From the NCBI RefSeq assembly GCF_014644735.1, contig NZ_BMKZ01000019.1:10333-60431 (forward strand): a stretch of DNA of 50,099 bases, in the 5' to 3' direction. The notes beneath the pieces were generated by a model. It saw only the letters and a list, made by a program, of their open reading frames with translations, did not search any database and had not been told where the DNA came from. Positions 39,298-50,099 of the stretch are shown piece by piece (the first letter of the stretch is position 1; each line of letters starts with the position of its first letter). The translations under genes and the position numbers were made by a program. This stretch comes from Caldalkalibacillus thermarum (lineage in GTDB: Bacteria > Bacillota > Bacilli > Caldalkalibacillales > Caldalkalibacillaceae).

Positions 39298-40281
39298 TTA
39301 ACGGTCATCTTGATCCTCTTCAATCACCATGTGAGGTTTCCGTTCCAGCCGGTGCTTGGCGTGAATAAAGCGCACCGTTCCCGATTTGGCCCTCATGACC
39401 ACCGATGTGGTTTCCGCTGTATTCCCCTGGAAACGCACACCCCTTAACAGCTCTCCATCAGTGACACCGGTGGCAGCGAAAATGGCATCGTCCCCTGAGA
39501 CCAGGTCATCCATACGCAAGACCTGATTGGGGTTGGTGATGCCCATCCGTTTGCACCGTTCCCACTCTTCCTCCGTTTGAGGGACAAGACGTCCCTGAAT
39601 TTCGCCACCCAGACACTTTAAGGCAACAGCGGCGATCACCCCTTCAGGCGCACCGCCGATGCCGAACAAGATATCCACGCCCGTGTTTTCAAAAGCCGTA
39701 TTAATGGCTGCGGCCACATCCCCATCAGAAATCAGCTTGATGCGGGCGCCCGCTTGGCGTATCTCCTCTATAATTTTCTGGTGTCTTTCCCTGTCCAAAA
39801 TGACTGCAACCAAATCGGAAATATCTTTATTGGTTGCTTTCGCCACGGCTTTTAAATTATCTGTCACTGACGCGTTCAGGTCAATCTGGCCGACGGCAGC
39901 AGGCCCCACGGCAATTTTCTCCATATACATGTCCGGAGCATGGAGCAAATTGCCCTTGTCGGCAATGGCAATCACGGACAAGGCATTCCATGTGCCTTTG
40001 GCCACAATGTTGGTGCCTTCCAGAGGGTCAACAGCCACATCGACCTCGGGCCCCTGACCTGTCCCTAATTTTTCACCAATATAGAGCATGGGCGCTTCAT
40101 CCATTTCCCCCTCACCAATCACCACTGTGCCCCGCATGGGAATGGTATCAAACACTTTACGCATGGCTGTGGTGGCCGCATCATCTGCCTCCTCCTTGCG
40201 TCCGCGCCCCATCCAGCGGGCTGAAGCCAAGGCAGCTGCTTCAGTGACGCGGACCAGTTCCATGGTCAAGCTTCTCTCCAT
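39298..40281 (-). CDS. glpX: Fructose-1,6-bisphosphatase, class II
   Basis: 327 aa. Gluconeogenic phosphatase of the GlpX type. The metal- and substrate-binding motifs are [22 protein letters not shown] and [26 protein letters not shown] ribosome-binding site precedes the ATG. It lies between rho and the second murA, as in Bacillus subtilis. Confidence 0.95.
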   Translation of the reverse strand: MERSLTMELVRVTEAAALASARWMGRGRKEEADDAATTAMRKVFDTIPMRGTVVIGEGEMDEAPMLYIGEKLGTGQGPEVDVAVDPLEGTNIVAKGTWNALSVIAIADKGNLLHAPDMYMEKIAVGPAAVGQIDLNASVTDNLKAVAKATNKDISDLVAVILDRERHQKIIEEIRQAGARIKLISDGDVAAAINTAFENTGVDILFGIGGAPEGVIAAVALKCLGGEIQGRLVPQTEEEWERCKRMGITNPNQVLRMDDLVSGDDAIFAATGVTDGELLRGVRFQGNTAETTSVVMRAKSGTVRFIHAKHRLERKPHMVIEEDQDDR

Positions 40282-40356
40282 GTCGTTCCCCCCCTTGGTT
40301 ATCTCCTTTCCCTGTGTCGCCTGAACCTGCCCATGAAAAGGCTTTTACAACAGCAC

Positions 40357-40384
40357 CCATGATCTCCCTGTGAAGAGATCATGG
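40357..40384. promoter_or_regulatory. Perfect inverted repeat upstream of glpX
   Basis: CCATGATCTC (40357-40366) and GAGATCATGG (40375-40384) form a 10-bp perfect palindrome with an 8-base spacer, about 75 bases before glpX. No T-run follows, so an operator or leader stem-loop is more likely than a terminator. Confidence 0.4.
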
Positions 40385-40500
40385 CCAACACAATGATTCA
40401 CGCTGACTGTCAAGCACTCGTTGTCAATCAAAGTCAAAGTCTTCACTCACAAACCATCCGGGAAAAATTGATGAGAGGTGTAAGGATGAAGAGGAATGGG

Positions 40501-41787
40501 TTATTTAACACGGTACAGGGGAACCTGTCCTTCTCTTGACTGACGCCAAATGTGTGCCCCCAAGCCTTTGAATTTGGCTTCCAACTGCTCATAGCCCCGT
40601 TCAATATGCTCCACACCGCTGATCTCGGTCAATCCGGAAGCAATAATGCCGGCAATCACCAAGGCAGCGCCAGCTCGGAGGTCAGTGGCGGTGACTTTGG
40701 CACCAGTCAACGGTGTCGGGCCGTTAATAATGGCTGAACGGCCTTCCACTTTGATATTGGCGCCCATGCGCCTGAGTTCATCCACTTGCTTGAAACGGGA
40801 ACTATAAATGGTGTCCGTGACAATGCTCGTTCCCTCTGCCTGTGTCAGCAACGTGGTCATCGGCTGCTGCAGGTCGGTCGGGAAGCCAGGATGAACCAAG
40901 GTTTTAATATCTACAGCCTTAAGCGTGCTTTGGGTGGCATCGACGATAATGTGTTCGTCTGCTTCAATCACTTTGACACCCATTTCACGCAACTTTGAAG
41001 AGAGGGCTTCCACATGTTTGGGGATCACCTGATCCACCATCACTTGCCCGCGGCTGGCAGCGGCTGCAATCATGAACGTGCCCGTCTCAATCCGGTCGGG
41101 AATAATGCTGTGACGGCAGCCATACAGCCGTTTGACCCCTTCGATGCGGATCACATCAGTTCCGGCCCCTTTAATTTTAGCTCCCATAGAAGACAGCAAG
41201 GTGGCCACATCAACGATCTCCGGCTCCTTGGCCGCATTCTCTATAATCGTTTGTCCTTCCGCTTTGACAGCTGCCAGCATGATGTTGATGGTAGCACCTA
41301 CACTGACCACATCCAAATAGATGCGGGCCCCGCGCAAACGTTCAGCTTCCAAATAAATGGCGCCTTTTTCAGTGCGCACCCTGGCCCCCAAAGCTTCAAA
41401 GCCCTTAATATGCTGGTCAATAGGCCGGGGACCCAGATTGCATCCCCCAGGCAGGCCGATTGTGGCCCGCTTGAACCTTCCCAGCATGGCACCCATCAGA
41501 TAATAGGAAGCGCGCAATTGTTTAACCCGTCCGTTGGTTAACGGAACAGCTTTGATCCGGCTGGTGTCAACAGTTAATTCACCGTCTTGTAAACGGACTT
41601 GTCCGCCAATCTCTTTTAATAGCTTAATCAGCATGTGTACATCTCGAATATTGGGCACGTTGTCAATCACTGTTTCCGATTCGGCCAGGATAGTGGCTGG
41701 AATCAGTGCAACCGCGCTGTTTTTGGCTCCGCTGATTTGAACTCTGCCTTTTAAGGGAGTACCCCCTTCTATCACGATGTTTTCCAT
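40501..41787 (-). CDS. murA2: UDP-N-acetylglucosamine 1-carboxyvinyltransferase (second MurA paralogue)
   Basis: 428 aa. Same reaction as the first copy. SGAKNSA and the cysteine loop [13 protein letters not shown] (Cys116) are conserved, so fosfomycin sensitivity is expected. Its place between tal and glpX matches Bacillus murAB/murZ, which is dispensable there. The two proteins in this window differ in many positions, so this is an old paralogue rather than a recent duplication. AAGGAGACC precedes the ATG. Confidence 0.95.
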   Translation of the reverse strand: MENIVIEGGTPLKGRVQISGAKNSAVALIPATILAESETVIDNVPNIRDVHMLIKLLKEIGGQVRLQDGELTVDTSRIKAVPLTNGRVKQLRASYYLMGAMLGRFKRATIGLPGGCNLGPRPIDQHIKGFEALGARVRTEKGAIYLEAERLRGARIYLDVVSVGATINIMLAAVKAEGQTIIENAAKEPEIVDVATLLSSMGAKIKGAGTDVIRIEGVKRLYGCRHSIIPDRIETGTFMIAAAASRGQVMVDQVIPKHVEALSSKLREMGVKVIEADEHIIVDATQSTLKAVDIKTLVHPGFPTDLQQPMTTLLTQAEGTSIVTDTIYSSRFKQVDELRRMGANIKVEGRSAIINGPTPLTGAKVTATDLRAGAALVIAGIIASGLTEISGVEHIERGYEQLEAKFKGLGAHIWRQSREGQVPLYRVK

Positions 41788-41871
41788 GAAGAATGGTCTC
41801 CTTCCTGTGCACTGTCTGAGACTATAACTATAGTATTTACCAAATGAACCCGGTTTAACAGGGTGATCCGG

Positions 41872-42516
41872 TCACTGCTGGGTTTTTTCCCAGTCTCTTA
41901 AAAACTTTTCAATGCCAATATCAGTTAAAGGATGTTGGATCAGTTGCTTAAGCACCTTATAGGGAATCGTGGCAATGTGGGCGCCACGCAAGGCCGCCTC
42001 CCGCACATGCTGGGGATGGCGGATCGAAGCAGCGATAATTTCAGTCTGGATATCATGGAGACTAAAAATCTCAGCAATATCGCTAATGAGTTCCATTCCA
42101 TCATGGCCAATGTCATCTAAGCGGCCCAAAAACGGGGAGACATAGGTGGCACCGGCCCGGGCAGCTAACAGGGCCTGGTTGGCAGAGAAAATAAGCGTCA
42201 CATTGGTTTTAATCCCTTTTTCCTGAAAGGCGTGCACCGCTTTTAATCCTTCAGCCGTCATGGGCACCTTAATGGTAATTTGGGGGGCAATCCGGGCCAG
42301 TTCTTCCCCTTCGGCAATCATGTCCTCCGCTTTCTCGCTAACCACTTCGGCACTGACTGACCCTTTCACCACTGCACATATTTCCTTTAAGCGGGTGTGA
42401 AAATCAACCCCTTCCTTAGCCACCAGTGTGGGGTTGGTGGTCACCCCGGCCAAAATCCCTAAGGCATGAGCTTCCTTTATTTCGTCCAAGTTGGCGCTGT
42501 CAATAAAGAATTTCAT
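41872..42516 (-). CDS. tal: Transaldolase, FSA/TalC type
   Basis: 214 aa, the short TalC-type form. [29 protein letters not shown] and the Schiff-base lysine Lys83 in [14 protein letters not shown] are typical. It transfers dihydroxyacetone units in the pentose phosphate pathway or acts as fructose-6-phosphate aldolase. The ATG at 42516 follows AGGAGGGG; the extension to 42702 overlaps fbaA and is not homologous. It lies 16 bases after fbaA, so the two form an operon. Confidence 0.94.
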   Translation of the reverse strand: MKFFIDSANLDEIKEAHALGILAGVTTNPTLVAKEGVDFHTRLKEICAVVKGSVSAEVVSEKAEDMIAEGEELARIAPQITIKVPMTAEGLKAVHAFQEKGIKTNVTLIFSANQALLAARAGATYVSPFLGRLDDIGHDGMELISDIAEIFSLHDIQTEIIAASIRHPQHVREAALRGAHIATIPYKVLKQLIQHPLTDIGIEKFLRDWEKTQQ

Positions 42517-42532
42517 CACTTTGCCCCTCCTG

Positions 42533-43399
42533 TTATTCTGCTTTTTGACTGGAGCCGAATTCCCGCATCTTTCCTTTGACCGTTTCTTTAATCGTTTCCC
42601 TGGCCGGGCCAAGGTATTTGCGCGGATCATACAAGGACGGGTTTTCCTCCAGCACACGGCGCACGGTCTTGGCTGATGCCATTTGATTTTCCGTATTGAC
42701 ATTAATTTTGGCCGTTCCCAATGAAATCGCTTTTTGAATATCTTTCAGCGGAATGCCGGTTCCACCGTGCAGCACAAGGGGAACGCCTGTCAGCTTTTGG
42801 ATCACTTCCATGCGGTCAAAACCCAATTTGGGCTCCCCTTTGTATGGACCGTGCACGGACCCAAGAGCGGGTGCCAAACAGTCCACCTTCGTTTCGCGCA
42901 CCAGTCGTTCACATTCTTCAGGAACGGCATACATCGCTTCAGCATCGTCTACGACCAAATCATCTTCCTGACCGCCGATGCGTCCTAATTCTGCCTCAAC
43001 GGAGACGCCTAAGACATGAGCCACATCCACTACTTTTTTCGTCAAGGCGATATTCTCTTCCAAGGGCAGGTGTGAACCGTCAATCATCACTGAAGTAAAA
43101 CCGGCGTGAATGGCTTTCACACAATTTTCAAACGAAGACCCGTGATCGAGGTGAATGGCCACTGGAACAGTTACGTTATACTCCTCCATTAAAGCCTTGA
43201 CCATGTTAACAACCAGCTTAAATCCTCCCATGTAACGGGCAGCACCTTCACTGACACCTAAAATGACGGGAGAGCGCTCTTCCTCAGCCGCTTGCAAAAT
43301 AGCCTGGGTAAATTCAAGATTATTCAGATTAAACTGTCCAACCGCATATTTCCCCTCAACCGCCTTGTTTAACATTTCTGTCATTGATACCAAAGGCAT
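42533..43399 (-). CDS. fbaA: Fructose-bisphosphate aldolase, class II
   Basis: 288 aa, zinc-dependent. Zinc ligands and active-site motifs are visible: [45 protein letters not shown]. It splits fructose 1,6-bisphosphate to GAP and DHAP. AAGGAGG lies upstream of the ATG, and a promoter with perfect TATAAT lies at 43439-43467. Confidence 0.97.
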   Translation of the reverse strand: MPLVSMTEMLNKAVEGKYAVGQFNLNNLEFTQAILQAAEEERSPVILGVSEGAARYMGGFKLVVNMVKALMEEYNVTVPVAIHLDHGSSFENCVKAIHAGFTSVMIDGSHLPLEENIALTKKVVDVAHVLGVSVEAELGRIGGQEDDLVVDDAEAMYAVPEECERLVRETKVDCLAPALGSVHGPYKGEPKLGFDRMEVIQKLTGVPLVLHGGTGIPLKDIQKAISLGTAKINVNTENQMASAKTVRRVLEENPSLYDPRKYLGPARETIKETVKGKMREFGSSQKAE

Positions 43400-43438
43400 G
43401 GTGTATGTATCCTCCTTAACTGATCTTATTCCTTTTTA

Positions 43439-43467
43439 ATTATACTAGCCTGTTTGGTTCCCAGCAA
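43439..43467 (-). promoter_or_regulatory. Probable sigma-A promoter of fbaA-tal
   Basis: On the minus strand TTGCTG and a perfect TATAAT are separated by 17 bases. The leader to fbaA is about 33 bases. Confidence 0.5.
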
Positions 43468-43475
43468 ATGAATCT

Positions 43476-43850
43476 TTACGAGGTCAAGGACAGCAAGTAC
43501 TCTCCCACTTTTTTGCGCAACTCGTTAATATCAAAAGGCTTGGCAAAATGGGTCAAGACGCCTAATTGCATAGCTTCCTTGATCATGTCCAGCTCGCCGT
43601 AGGCGGTCATCATAATGACCTGAATCGTGCTGTCATATTCTTTAAGGTGTTTCAAAATATCCAAGCCGTTCATCCCCGGGATTTTCATATCTAAAAGCAC
43701 AAGGTTCGGCCGCTCTTTCCTGGTAATCTCCAGGGCCTGTTGGCCATTGGCCGCTTCAAATGTCAGGTAACCTTCACTTTGAAACACCTCAGATAATAAC
43801 ATCCGAATGCCGTATTGATCATCCACGATTAAGATCTTGGCTTGCGCCAT
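43476..43850 (-). CDS. spo0F: Sporulation phosphorelay response regulator Spo0F
   Basis: 124 aa, a single receiver domain without output domain. The acidic pocket is Asp10/Asp11, the phosphorylated residue is Asp54 in [13 protein letters not shown], and Lys104 is in HFAKPF. Numbering matches Bacillus Spo0F exactly. It passes phosphate from sensor kinases to Spo0B. The ATG at 43850 follows AGGTGGGG. A sigma-H-like promoter lies at 43889-43918. Confidence 0.96.
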   Translation of the reverse strand: MAQAKILIVDDQYGIRMLLSEVFQSEGYLTFEAANGQQALEITRKERPNLVLLDMKIPGMNGLDILKHLKEYDSTIQVIMMTAYGELDMIKEAMQLGVLTHFAKPFDINELRKKVGEYLLSLTS

Positions 43851-43888
43851 ATGGATCCCCACCTTTTCCCAACTGTTCGTTTATTGTA

Positions 43889-43918
43889 ACATTCTCGTTT
43901 AAACCGTCATAATCCTTT
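43889..43918 (-). promoter_or_regulatory. Candidate sigma-H promoter of spo0F
   Basis: On the minus strand AAAGGATTA and CGAGAATGT are separated by 12 bases, close to the sigma-H consensus RNAGGAWWW and RNNGAAT; the first -10 base is off. In Bacillus subtilis, spo0F is known to have a sigma-H promoter. Confidence 0.45.
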
Positions 43919-44062
43919 TTTTTTTCGCCCATTTGTGAGAAAAAGCAGGGGGAAGGGGGAGCGGTGATCTTAATCGTGGATCAAAAGTCCTAATCAAAGC
44001 AGTTCTTAAGGCCTGTTCTTTAATCCCTCCGGCAGCATTCCGTTGAAAGACCTTTGGCCAGC

Positions 44063-45688
<1,626 letters not shown>

Positions 45689-45748
45689 CTAGTGTAACTG
45701 ATGTGGGGAGTCTTAAACCTCTTGTCTTCAACCTCTTGTGTATAAGAA

Positions 45749-45775
45749 AAAGGCACCCCTTTGTAGGGGCGCCTT
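45749..45775 (-). terminator. Attenuator hairpin in the pyrG leader
   Basis: On the minus strand AAGGCGCCCC, loop TACAAA, GGGGTGCCTT is followed by TTTCTTAT. It lies about 72-98 bases after the predicted start of pyrG transcription. Its C-rich 5' arm could pair with a poly-G 5' end. It is the leader terminator rather than the terminator of rpoE, because the pyrG promoter lies between it and rpoE. Confidence 0.7.
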
Positions 45776-45795
45776 AAGCTCTGAGCTATTGGCTT

Positions 45796-45819
45796 CCTTC
45801 ATGCTCTTAAGCATGAAGG
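45796..45819 (-). promoter_or_regulatory. Second stem-loop in the pyrG leader
   Basis: CCTTCATGCT and AGCATGAAGG (10 bp, perfect) enclose a 4-base loop. It lies between the start of transcription and the attenuator. It has no U-run, so it is not a terminator. Confidence 0.5.
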
Positions 45820-45843
45820 CGAACATGGTCTGTTCAAGTTTTG

Positions 45844-45883
45844 GCCCAGCACATATGTTACTCCTTCAGCACAAAGATGTCAA
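45844..45883 (-). promoter_or_regulatory. pyrG promoter with GGGC initiation sequence
   Basis: On the minus strand a perfect TTGACA is followed after 17 bases by TAACAT. Seven bases further is GGGCC, with the predicted first base at 45847. GGGC at +1 is the sequence required for reiterative G addition at Bacillus subtilis pyrG. Confidence 0.75.
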
Positions 45884-45947
45884 GTTTTGAAATAGGCTTC
45901 TTCTACCGCATGCTTACCGGCAGGCCTTGAGAATCTTATTGAAGATC

Positions 45948-46445
45948 TCATTTAATATTGTCATCATCCAGGTCATCAAACGGGGGAAACTCATCATCCA
46001 GTTCATCATCCAGCGGTTCATCCAGATCGGTGTCCAAACCGTCTTCCAGGTCTTCATCGTAAAGTTCTTCGTCGTCCAGTACGTCATCCTCTAATTCGTC
46101 AGCCAGGTCATCATCATAGTAATCATCGTCCGGATCATGCTTTTTCTTTTTCTTCTTAGACTCGGCCACCACAGGTTCATCCGTCTGTTCGACGGGATAC
46201 CAGCTGCGCAAGCCCCACAGGTTGTCCCCCACGGGCATGAAGCGGCCATCTACATTAATCTCCGTATACAGCCGGGCGATCAAGGTTTTTCTTTGCTCAT
46301 CTGCAATGCCCTTCAGGTCCATCACTTCTTTAAACAAAGTATCAAAAGGTTTGGGCTCTTTGGCTTCTTTAAGGAGATGGTAAACAAGATCGACCATTGA
46401 CATTTCCTGGATGGTCAGTTGATCGAGTTCCTTGAGCGCACTCAA
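45948..46445 (-). CDS. rpoE: RNA polymerase delta subunit
   Basis: 165 aa from the TTG at 46445. The N-terminal globular domain (about residues 1-90, with MSMVDLVYHLLKEA and TLIARLYTEINVDGRF) binds RNA polymerase. The C-terminal half is almost only Asp, Glu and Leu, preceded by a Lys-rich KKKKKKHD patch. This is the classic disordered polyanion that speeds RNAP recycling in Gram-positives. A GTG at 46454 is an alternative start, but it lies too near the GAAGGGAA site. It is upstream of pyrG as in Bacillus. Confidence 0.95.
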   Translation of the reverse strand: MSALKELDQLTIQEMSMVDLVYHLLKEAKEPKPFDTLFKEVMDLKGIADEQRKTLIARLYTEINVDGRFMPVGDNLWGLRSWYPVEQTDEPVVAESKKKKKKHDPDDDYYDDDLADELEDDVLDDEELYDEDLEDGLDTDLDEPLDDELDDEFPPFDDLDDDNIK

Positions 46446-46552
46446 TCCTAGCACTTCCCTTCTTCAGTCTCTGGTATGCACTGTCAGTGATGATTCTATC
46501 ACTACATTATAGACTGAATAAAGGATTTTATGCCACACCCTTTTCGGAGGAT

Positions 46553-49500
46553 TTACATATTGCGGCGGTATTGTCCGCCCACTTCATATAACGCTTGCGT
46601 GATTTGCCCCAGACTGGCCACCCGGACGGTATTCATCAGCTCGGCAAAGATGTTGCCTCCGGAACGGGCAGTTTCCTTCAGGCGCTCCAGCGCTTGGGGC
46701 GCCTTGTCTTTATTTCTCTCCTGGAAAGCGCGGAGGTTGGCGATTTGCTGGTCTTTCTCTTCCTTGGTCGCCCGGGCCAGCTCCAGATTAAATTCTTCTT
46801 CTGCTTGTTTGTTCGGATTGAGGAAGGTGTTCACCCCGATGATGGGCAGCTCGCCGGAATGCTTCTTCTGCTCGTAATAGAGAGATTCTTCCTGGATTTT
46901 ACTGCGCTGATACTGTGTTTCCATGGCCCCCAGCACTCCGCCCCGGTCGCTGATCCGCTTCAGTTCCATCAAAACGGCCTCTTCCACCAGGTCAGTCAGC
47001 TCTTCGATAATAAACGATCCTTGCAGCGGGTTTTCGTTTTTGGCCAAGCCCAGTTCTTTATTGATAATCAGCTGAATGGCCATGGCCCGGCGCACCGATT
47101 GTTCGGTCGGTGTGGTGATCGCTTCGTCATAGGCATTGGTATGCAAGGAGTTACAATTGTCGTAAATGGCCATCAAGGCTTGCAAGGTGGTGCGGATGTC
47201 ATTAAAGTCAATCTCCATGGCGTGCAAGGACCGGCCTGAGGTCTGAATGTGATACTTCAGTTTCTGGCTCCGTTCGTTAGCCCCGTACTTGTACTTCATC
47301 ACGACAGACCAGATGCGGCGGGCCACCCGGCCGATCACCGTATATTCCGGATCAAGGCCGTTGCTGAAGAAGAACGACAAATTGGGTGCAAAATCATCAA
47401 TGTGCATGCCCCGGCTGAGATAGTACTCCACATAGGTGAAACCGTTGGCCAGGGTAAAGGCCAGTTGGGTGATGGGGTTGGCTCCCGCTTCAGCAATATG
47501 GTAGCCGGAAATGCTGACCGAATAGTAGTTGCGCACCTTGTGCTTAATAAAGTACTCCTGAATGTCGCCCATCATGCGCAAAGCAAAATCGGTGGAGAAA
47601 ATGCAGGTGTTTTGCCCCTGGTCTTCTTTCAGGATATCGGCCTGCACCGTGCCGCGCACCGTCTGCAAGGTGTAAGCTTTGATTTGCTCCCGTTCCTCTG
47701 GGGTTGGTTCGCGGCCTTCACGTTCCTTAAATTTGTCGATCTGCTGGTCGATGGCCGTATTAAAGAACATGGCCAGGATAATGGGCGCCGGACCATTGAT
47801 GGTCATGGAGACACTGGTGTTAGGGGCGCACAGGTCAAAGCCGGCATACAGCTTTTTCATATCGTCCAAGGTGCAGACACTGACCCCGCTTTCCCCTATT
47901 TTGCCGTAGATGTCCGGCCGCTCATCGGGATCATGGCCATACAAGGTGACGCTGTCAAAGGCAGTAGACAAACGTTTCGCTTCACTGTCTTTGGACAGGT
48001 AGTGGAAGCGGCGGTTGGTCCGCTCTGGCGTCCCCTCTCCGGCAAACATGCGCGTCGGATCTTCCCCTTTGCGTTTGAAGGGGAATACCCCGGCTGTAAA
48101 CGGGAAGCGGCCCGGGACGTTTTCCTTCAGCAGCCATTTGACAATGTCTCCCCAATCTTCATAGCGGGGCAGGGCGACCTTGGGAATCTTGGTCCCAGCC
48201 AGAGAAGTGGTGTACAATTCCGTCACAATTTCTTTGTCACGCACCTTGACCACATGCTGATCCTGCTTGTAAGTTTCTTTCAGTTCCGGCCACTTCTCCA
48301 GCTGTTTTCTCACTTCAGGATCCAGCTTGTTTTTATAGTGCTCTTTCAGCTCTTCCAGCTGGTTGAGAACAGCTTCAACCGATGCTGAGTCCTGTTTTTG
48401 CTGATTCTTAGCGTCCATTTCCTCTGTGTCCAAGGCATCGGCCGTATCAGCATCCTGTCTGTGCAGGGCTTCCCGCAGCGCTTGTTGAGCCCCTTCCAGC
48501 TGATACCATTTGCGGGCCAGCTGGGCCTGCTCTTCCACAAACTTGCGGTATTCTTTCACGGTCTGCACGATTTCAGCCAGATAGTGTGTCCGCTCCGGGG
48601 GAATGATTTGGTTTTTGTTGACCAAGTCACCTTCGGTGGCAATGGTGACCGGCCAATCCAATCCCATCTTTTCGTTAATTTTGCGAATCAAGGCCGCAAA
48701 CAACCGGTTGGTGCCCGGATCCTGGAACTGGCTGGCGACCGTGCCGTATACCGGCAGTTCTTCATCCGGCGTGTTAAACAACTGGTGGTTGCGCTTATAT
48801 TGCTTGTGCACCTCCCGCAAAGCATCTTCTGATCCTTTGCGGTCAAATTTGTTAATGGCGATCAAGTCAGCATAATCCAGCATTTCGATTTTTTCCAGCT
48901 GGCTGGGTGCACCAAATTCACTGGTCATCACGTACATGGACAAATCACACACATTGGTGATTTCCGCATCGCCCTGCCCGATGCCGCTTGTTTCCACAAT
49001 AATGAGGTCAAATCCGGCGGCTTTGACGACTTCAACCGCTTCATGGACAGCCTCGCTTAACTCTGTGCGGGAGGAGCGGGTAGCCAGACTGCGCATATAG
49101 ACCCGCGGATTATAGATGGCATTCATGCGGATGCGGTCTCCCAGCAGCGCTCCGCCCGTTTTTTGTTTGGAAGGATCGACGGAAATAATCGCCACTGTTT
49201 TGTCCTCATACTCATTGAGGAAACGGCGGACCAACTCATCGGTTAAGGAGCTTTTGCCCGCACCGCCTGTACCGGTAATCCCCAGCACAGGTGCGCGCCG
49301 GTTCGCTTCCGCTTTGGACTTGATGGCCCTAAACAGCCGGCGGGTCTTTTCATCCACAGGTTCAAGCTGTACGCCCCCCGAGGCAATGGTGACCCGTTCC
49401 CGCTGTCCTATGGTCTCGTAAGCATTTTCTGCCAAGGTAATCAAGCGGGCGATCAGCTGCGTCTCTTTGACGCTCAGCTTTTCGACAGCGTGTTCATCTA

Positions 49501-49963
49501 AGGGGAGGTTGCCAACGTCCAGCGGTGAAAAATCAGCAGCTTCCATCACCTTGTTAATCATGCCTTGCAGGCCAAGCTGCCGCCCGTCTTCAGGGGAAAA
49601 GATCCGTGTAATCCCATAGTCGTGCAATTCTTTAATTTCGGGCGGAGTAATAACCCCGCCGCCCCCGCCAAAAATTTTAATATGACCGGCTCCCCGCTCA
49701 TTTAACAGGTCATACATATACTTAAAATACTCCATATGGCCGCCCTGATAGGAACTGACGCAAATGCCCTGTACATCCTCCTGAATGGCGGCATCGACGA
49801 CCTCATCAACGGACCGGTTGTGTCCAAGATGGATCACTTCTGTGCCAGATGCTTGCAAAATGCGGCGCATCACATTAATGGCGGCATCATGTCCGTCAAA
49901 CAAACTGGAAGCGGTTACAAAGCGGAGTTTATGTTTAGCTTGATACACGTTGTGCCCGCTCAT
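46553..49963 (-). CDS. icmF: Fused isobutyryl-CoA mutase (B12 domain, G-protein, mutase)
   Basis: 1136 aa. Domain order is B12-binding (about 1-145; base-off motif DGHDAA with His25), MeaB-like GTPase (about 190-480; Walker [14 protein letters not shown] at 371-374), a linker, then the mutase barrel (about 570-1136). It rearranges isobutyryl-CoA and n-butyryl-CoA with adenosylcobalamin. The specificity residues are Phe640 (RMFAG) and Gln784 (DQGQNTCIF), spaced 144 apart as in the Geobacillus enzyme; methylmalonyl-CoA mutases have Tyr and Arg there. It is longer than the 1080-1090 aa typical of the family, mainly because of an acidic/Gln-rich linker at about 495-535. ATG 49963 follows GGGAGG; a TTG at 49972 is too close. 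Confidence 0.95.
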   Translation of the reverse strand: MSGHNVYQAKHKLRFVTASSLFDGHDAAINVMRRILQASGTEVIHLGHNRSVDEVVDAAIQEDVQGICVSSYQGGHMEYFKYMYDLLNERGAGHIKIFGGGGGVITPPEIKELHDYGITRIFSPEDGRQLGLQGMINKVMEAADFSPLDVGNLPLDEHAVEKLSVKETQLIARLITLAENAYETIGQRERVTIASGGVQLEPVDEKTRRLFRAIKSKAEANRRAPVLGITGTGGAGKSSLTDELVRRFLNEYEDKTVAIISVDPSKQKTGGALLGDRIRMNAIYNPRVYMRSLATRSSRTELSEAVHEAVEVVKAAGFDLIIVETSGIGQGDAEITNVCDLSMYVMTSEFGAPSQLEKIEMLDYADLIAINKFDRKGSEDALREVHKQYKRNHQLFNTPDEELPVYGTVASQFQDPGTNRLFAALIRKINEKMGLDWPVTIATEGDLVNKNQIIPPERTHYLAEIVQTVKEYRKFVEEQAQLARKWYQLEGAQQALREALHRQDADTADALDTEEMDAKNQQKQDSASVEAVLNQLEELKEHYKNKLDPEVRKQLEKWPELKETYKQDQHVVKVRDKEIVTELYTTSLAGTKIPKVALPRYEDWGDIVKWLLKENVPGRFPFTAGVFPFKRKGEDPTRMFAGEGTPERTNRRFHYLSKDSEAKRLSTAFDSVTLYGHDPDERPDIYGKIGESGVSVCTLDDMKKLYAGFDLCAPNTSVSMTINGPAPIILAMFFNTAIDQQIDKFKEREGREPTPEEREQIKAYTLQTVRGTVQADILKEDQGQNTCIFSTDFALRMMGDIQEYFIKHKVRNYYSVSISGYHIAEAGANPITQLAFTLANGFTYVEYYLSRGMHIDDFAPNLSFFFSNGLDPEYTVIGRVARRIWSVVMKYKYGANERSQKLKYHIQTSGRSLHAMEIDFNDIRTTLQALMAIYDNCNSLHTNAYDEAITTPTEQSVRRAMAIQLIINKELGLAKNENPLQGSFIIEELTDLVEEAVLMELKRISDRGGVLGAMETQYQRSKIQEESLYYEQKKHSGELPIIGVNTFLNPNKQAEEEFNLELARATKEEKDQQIANLRAFQERNKDKAPQALERLKETARSGGNIFAELMNTVRVASLGQITQALYEVGGQYRRNM

Positions 49964-50037
49964 GCTGCTCAACCTCCCTCTAGAAATGTTGATCTATCAA
50001 GGCTTTTCGGCCTCTCAGGGGTGTCCAAAAAATATTT

Positions 50038-50044
50038 TTCGACA
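50038..50044 (-). promoter_or_regulatory. Candidate Spo0A box upstream of icmF
   Basis: On the minus strand the sequence reads TTTTGTCGAAAAAT, containing the 0A-box core TGTCGAA with T- and A-rich flanks. It lies about 75 bases before the icmF start. A short motif, so only a candidate. Confidence 0.4.
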
Positions 50045-50099
50045 AAATCCCTTACATCCTTTTTCAGTTTTGTGGATATCTTACAGACCTAGGGTGCGC

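Noticed and set aside
45749-45775. Hairpin as the terminator of rpoE
   Set aside because: A strong promoter with GGGC start lies between rpoE and the hairpin, so it belongs to the pyrG leader, although it could also stop rpoE readthrough.
47249-48388. Long plus-strand open frame opposite icmF
   Set aside because: Antisense to a well-conserved protein; high GC at third positions leaves such frames open. No start signals or recognisable domains.

Overview
This window comes from a spore-forming, low-to-moderate GC Bacillaceae chromosome. The gene order murA-ywmB-ywzB-nuo-atp-upp-glyA-rpiB-ywlE-mntP-tsaC-spoIIR-prmC-prfA-tdk-rpmE-rho-glpX-murA2-tal-fbaA-spo0F-pyrG-rpoE follows the Bacillus/Geobacillus plan closely. 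Alkaliphile-type residues in the ATP synthase a subunit (Lys180, Gly212), with a complex I-like nuo operon beside atp, point to a thermoalkaliphile such as Caldalkalibacillus. That genus assignment is inference. Almost every gene is on the minus strand. The plus-strand exceptions are a TnpB-type transposase, the mazF remnant it interrupts, and rraA.

Layout. (1) 1-1220: the 3' part of an IS200/IS605-type tnpB, its right end, and the 3' 95 codons of a mazF-like toxin gene that the element splits. (2) 1.2-3.9 kb: murA, ywmB, ywzB. (3) 3.9-14.3 kb: eleven nuo genes (ABCDHIJKLMN, no EFG) behind a clear sigma-A promoter. (4) 14.4-15.2 kb: divergent rraA. (5) 15.2-22.5 kb: the nine-gene atpZIBEFHAGDC operon (ten symbols counting atpZ) with its promoter. 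(6) 22.6-28.7 kb: thioredoxin-like protein, thiolase, UDP-GlcNAc 2-epimerase, upp, glyA, ywlG, rpiB. (7) 28.7-33.4 kb: a chemoreceptor without an extracellular domain, the arginine phosphatase ywlE, mntP, tsaC/sua5, spoIIR. A solitary copy of the same IS right-end hairpin sits in front of tsaC. (8) 33.6-39.2 kb: prmC, prfA, tdk, rpmE, a LysM/M23 peptidase, rho. (9) 39.3-46.5 kb: glpX, a second murA, tal, fbaA, spo0F, pyrG, rpoE. (10) 46.5-50.0 kb: the fused B12-dependent isobutyryl-CoA mutase icmF.

Together the genes cover proton-motive energy conversion (complex I-like enzyme and F1Fo), cell-wall precursor synthesis (two MurAs, WecB), nucleotide supply (upp, tdk, pyrG), central carbon (glpX, fbaA, tal, rpiB), translation termination (prfA, prmC, rpmE), and sporulation signalling (spo0F, spoIIR).

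I did not find a wholly unknown multi-gene system. The most notable signals are: the IS-interrupted mazF, whose sequence would be the TnpB guide; the orphan IS end in the tsaC leader; a pyrG leader with a GGGC start and attenuator hairpin (reiterative-transcription control); a terminator-like hairpin between atpE and atpF; an H-type pseudoknot pattern in the rraA leader; and candidate Spo0A boxes before ywmB and icmF.
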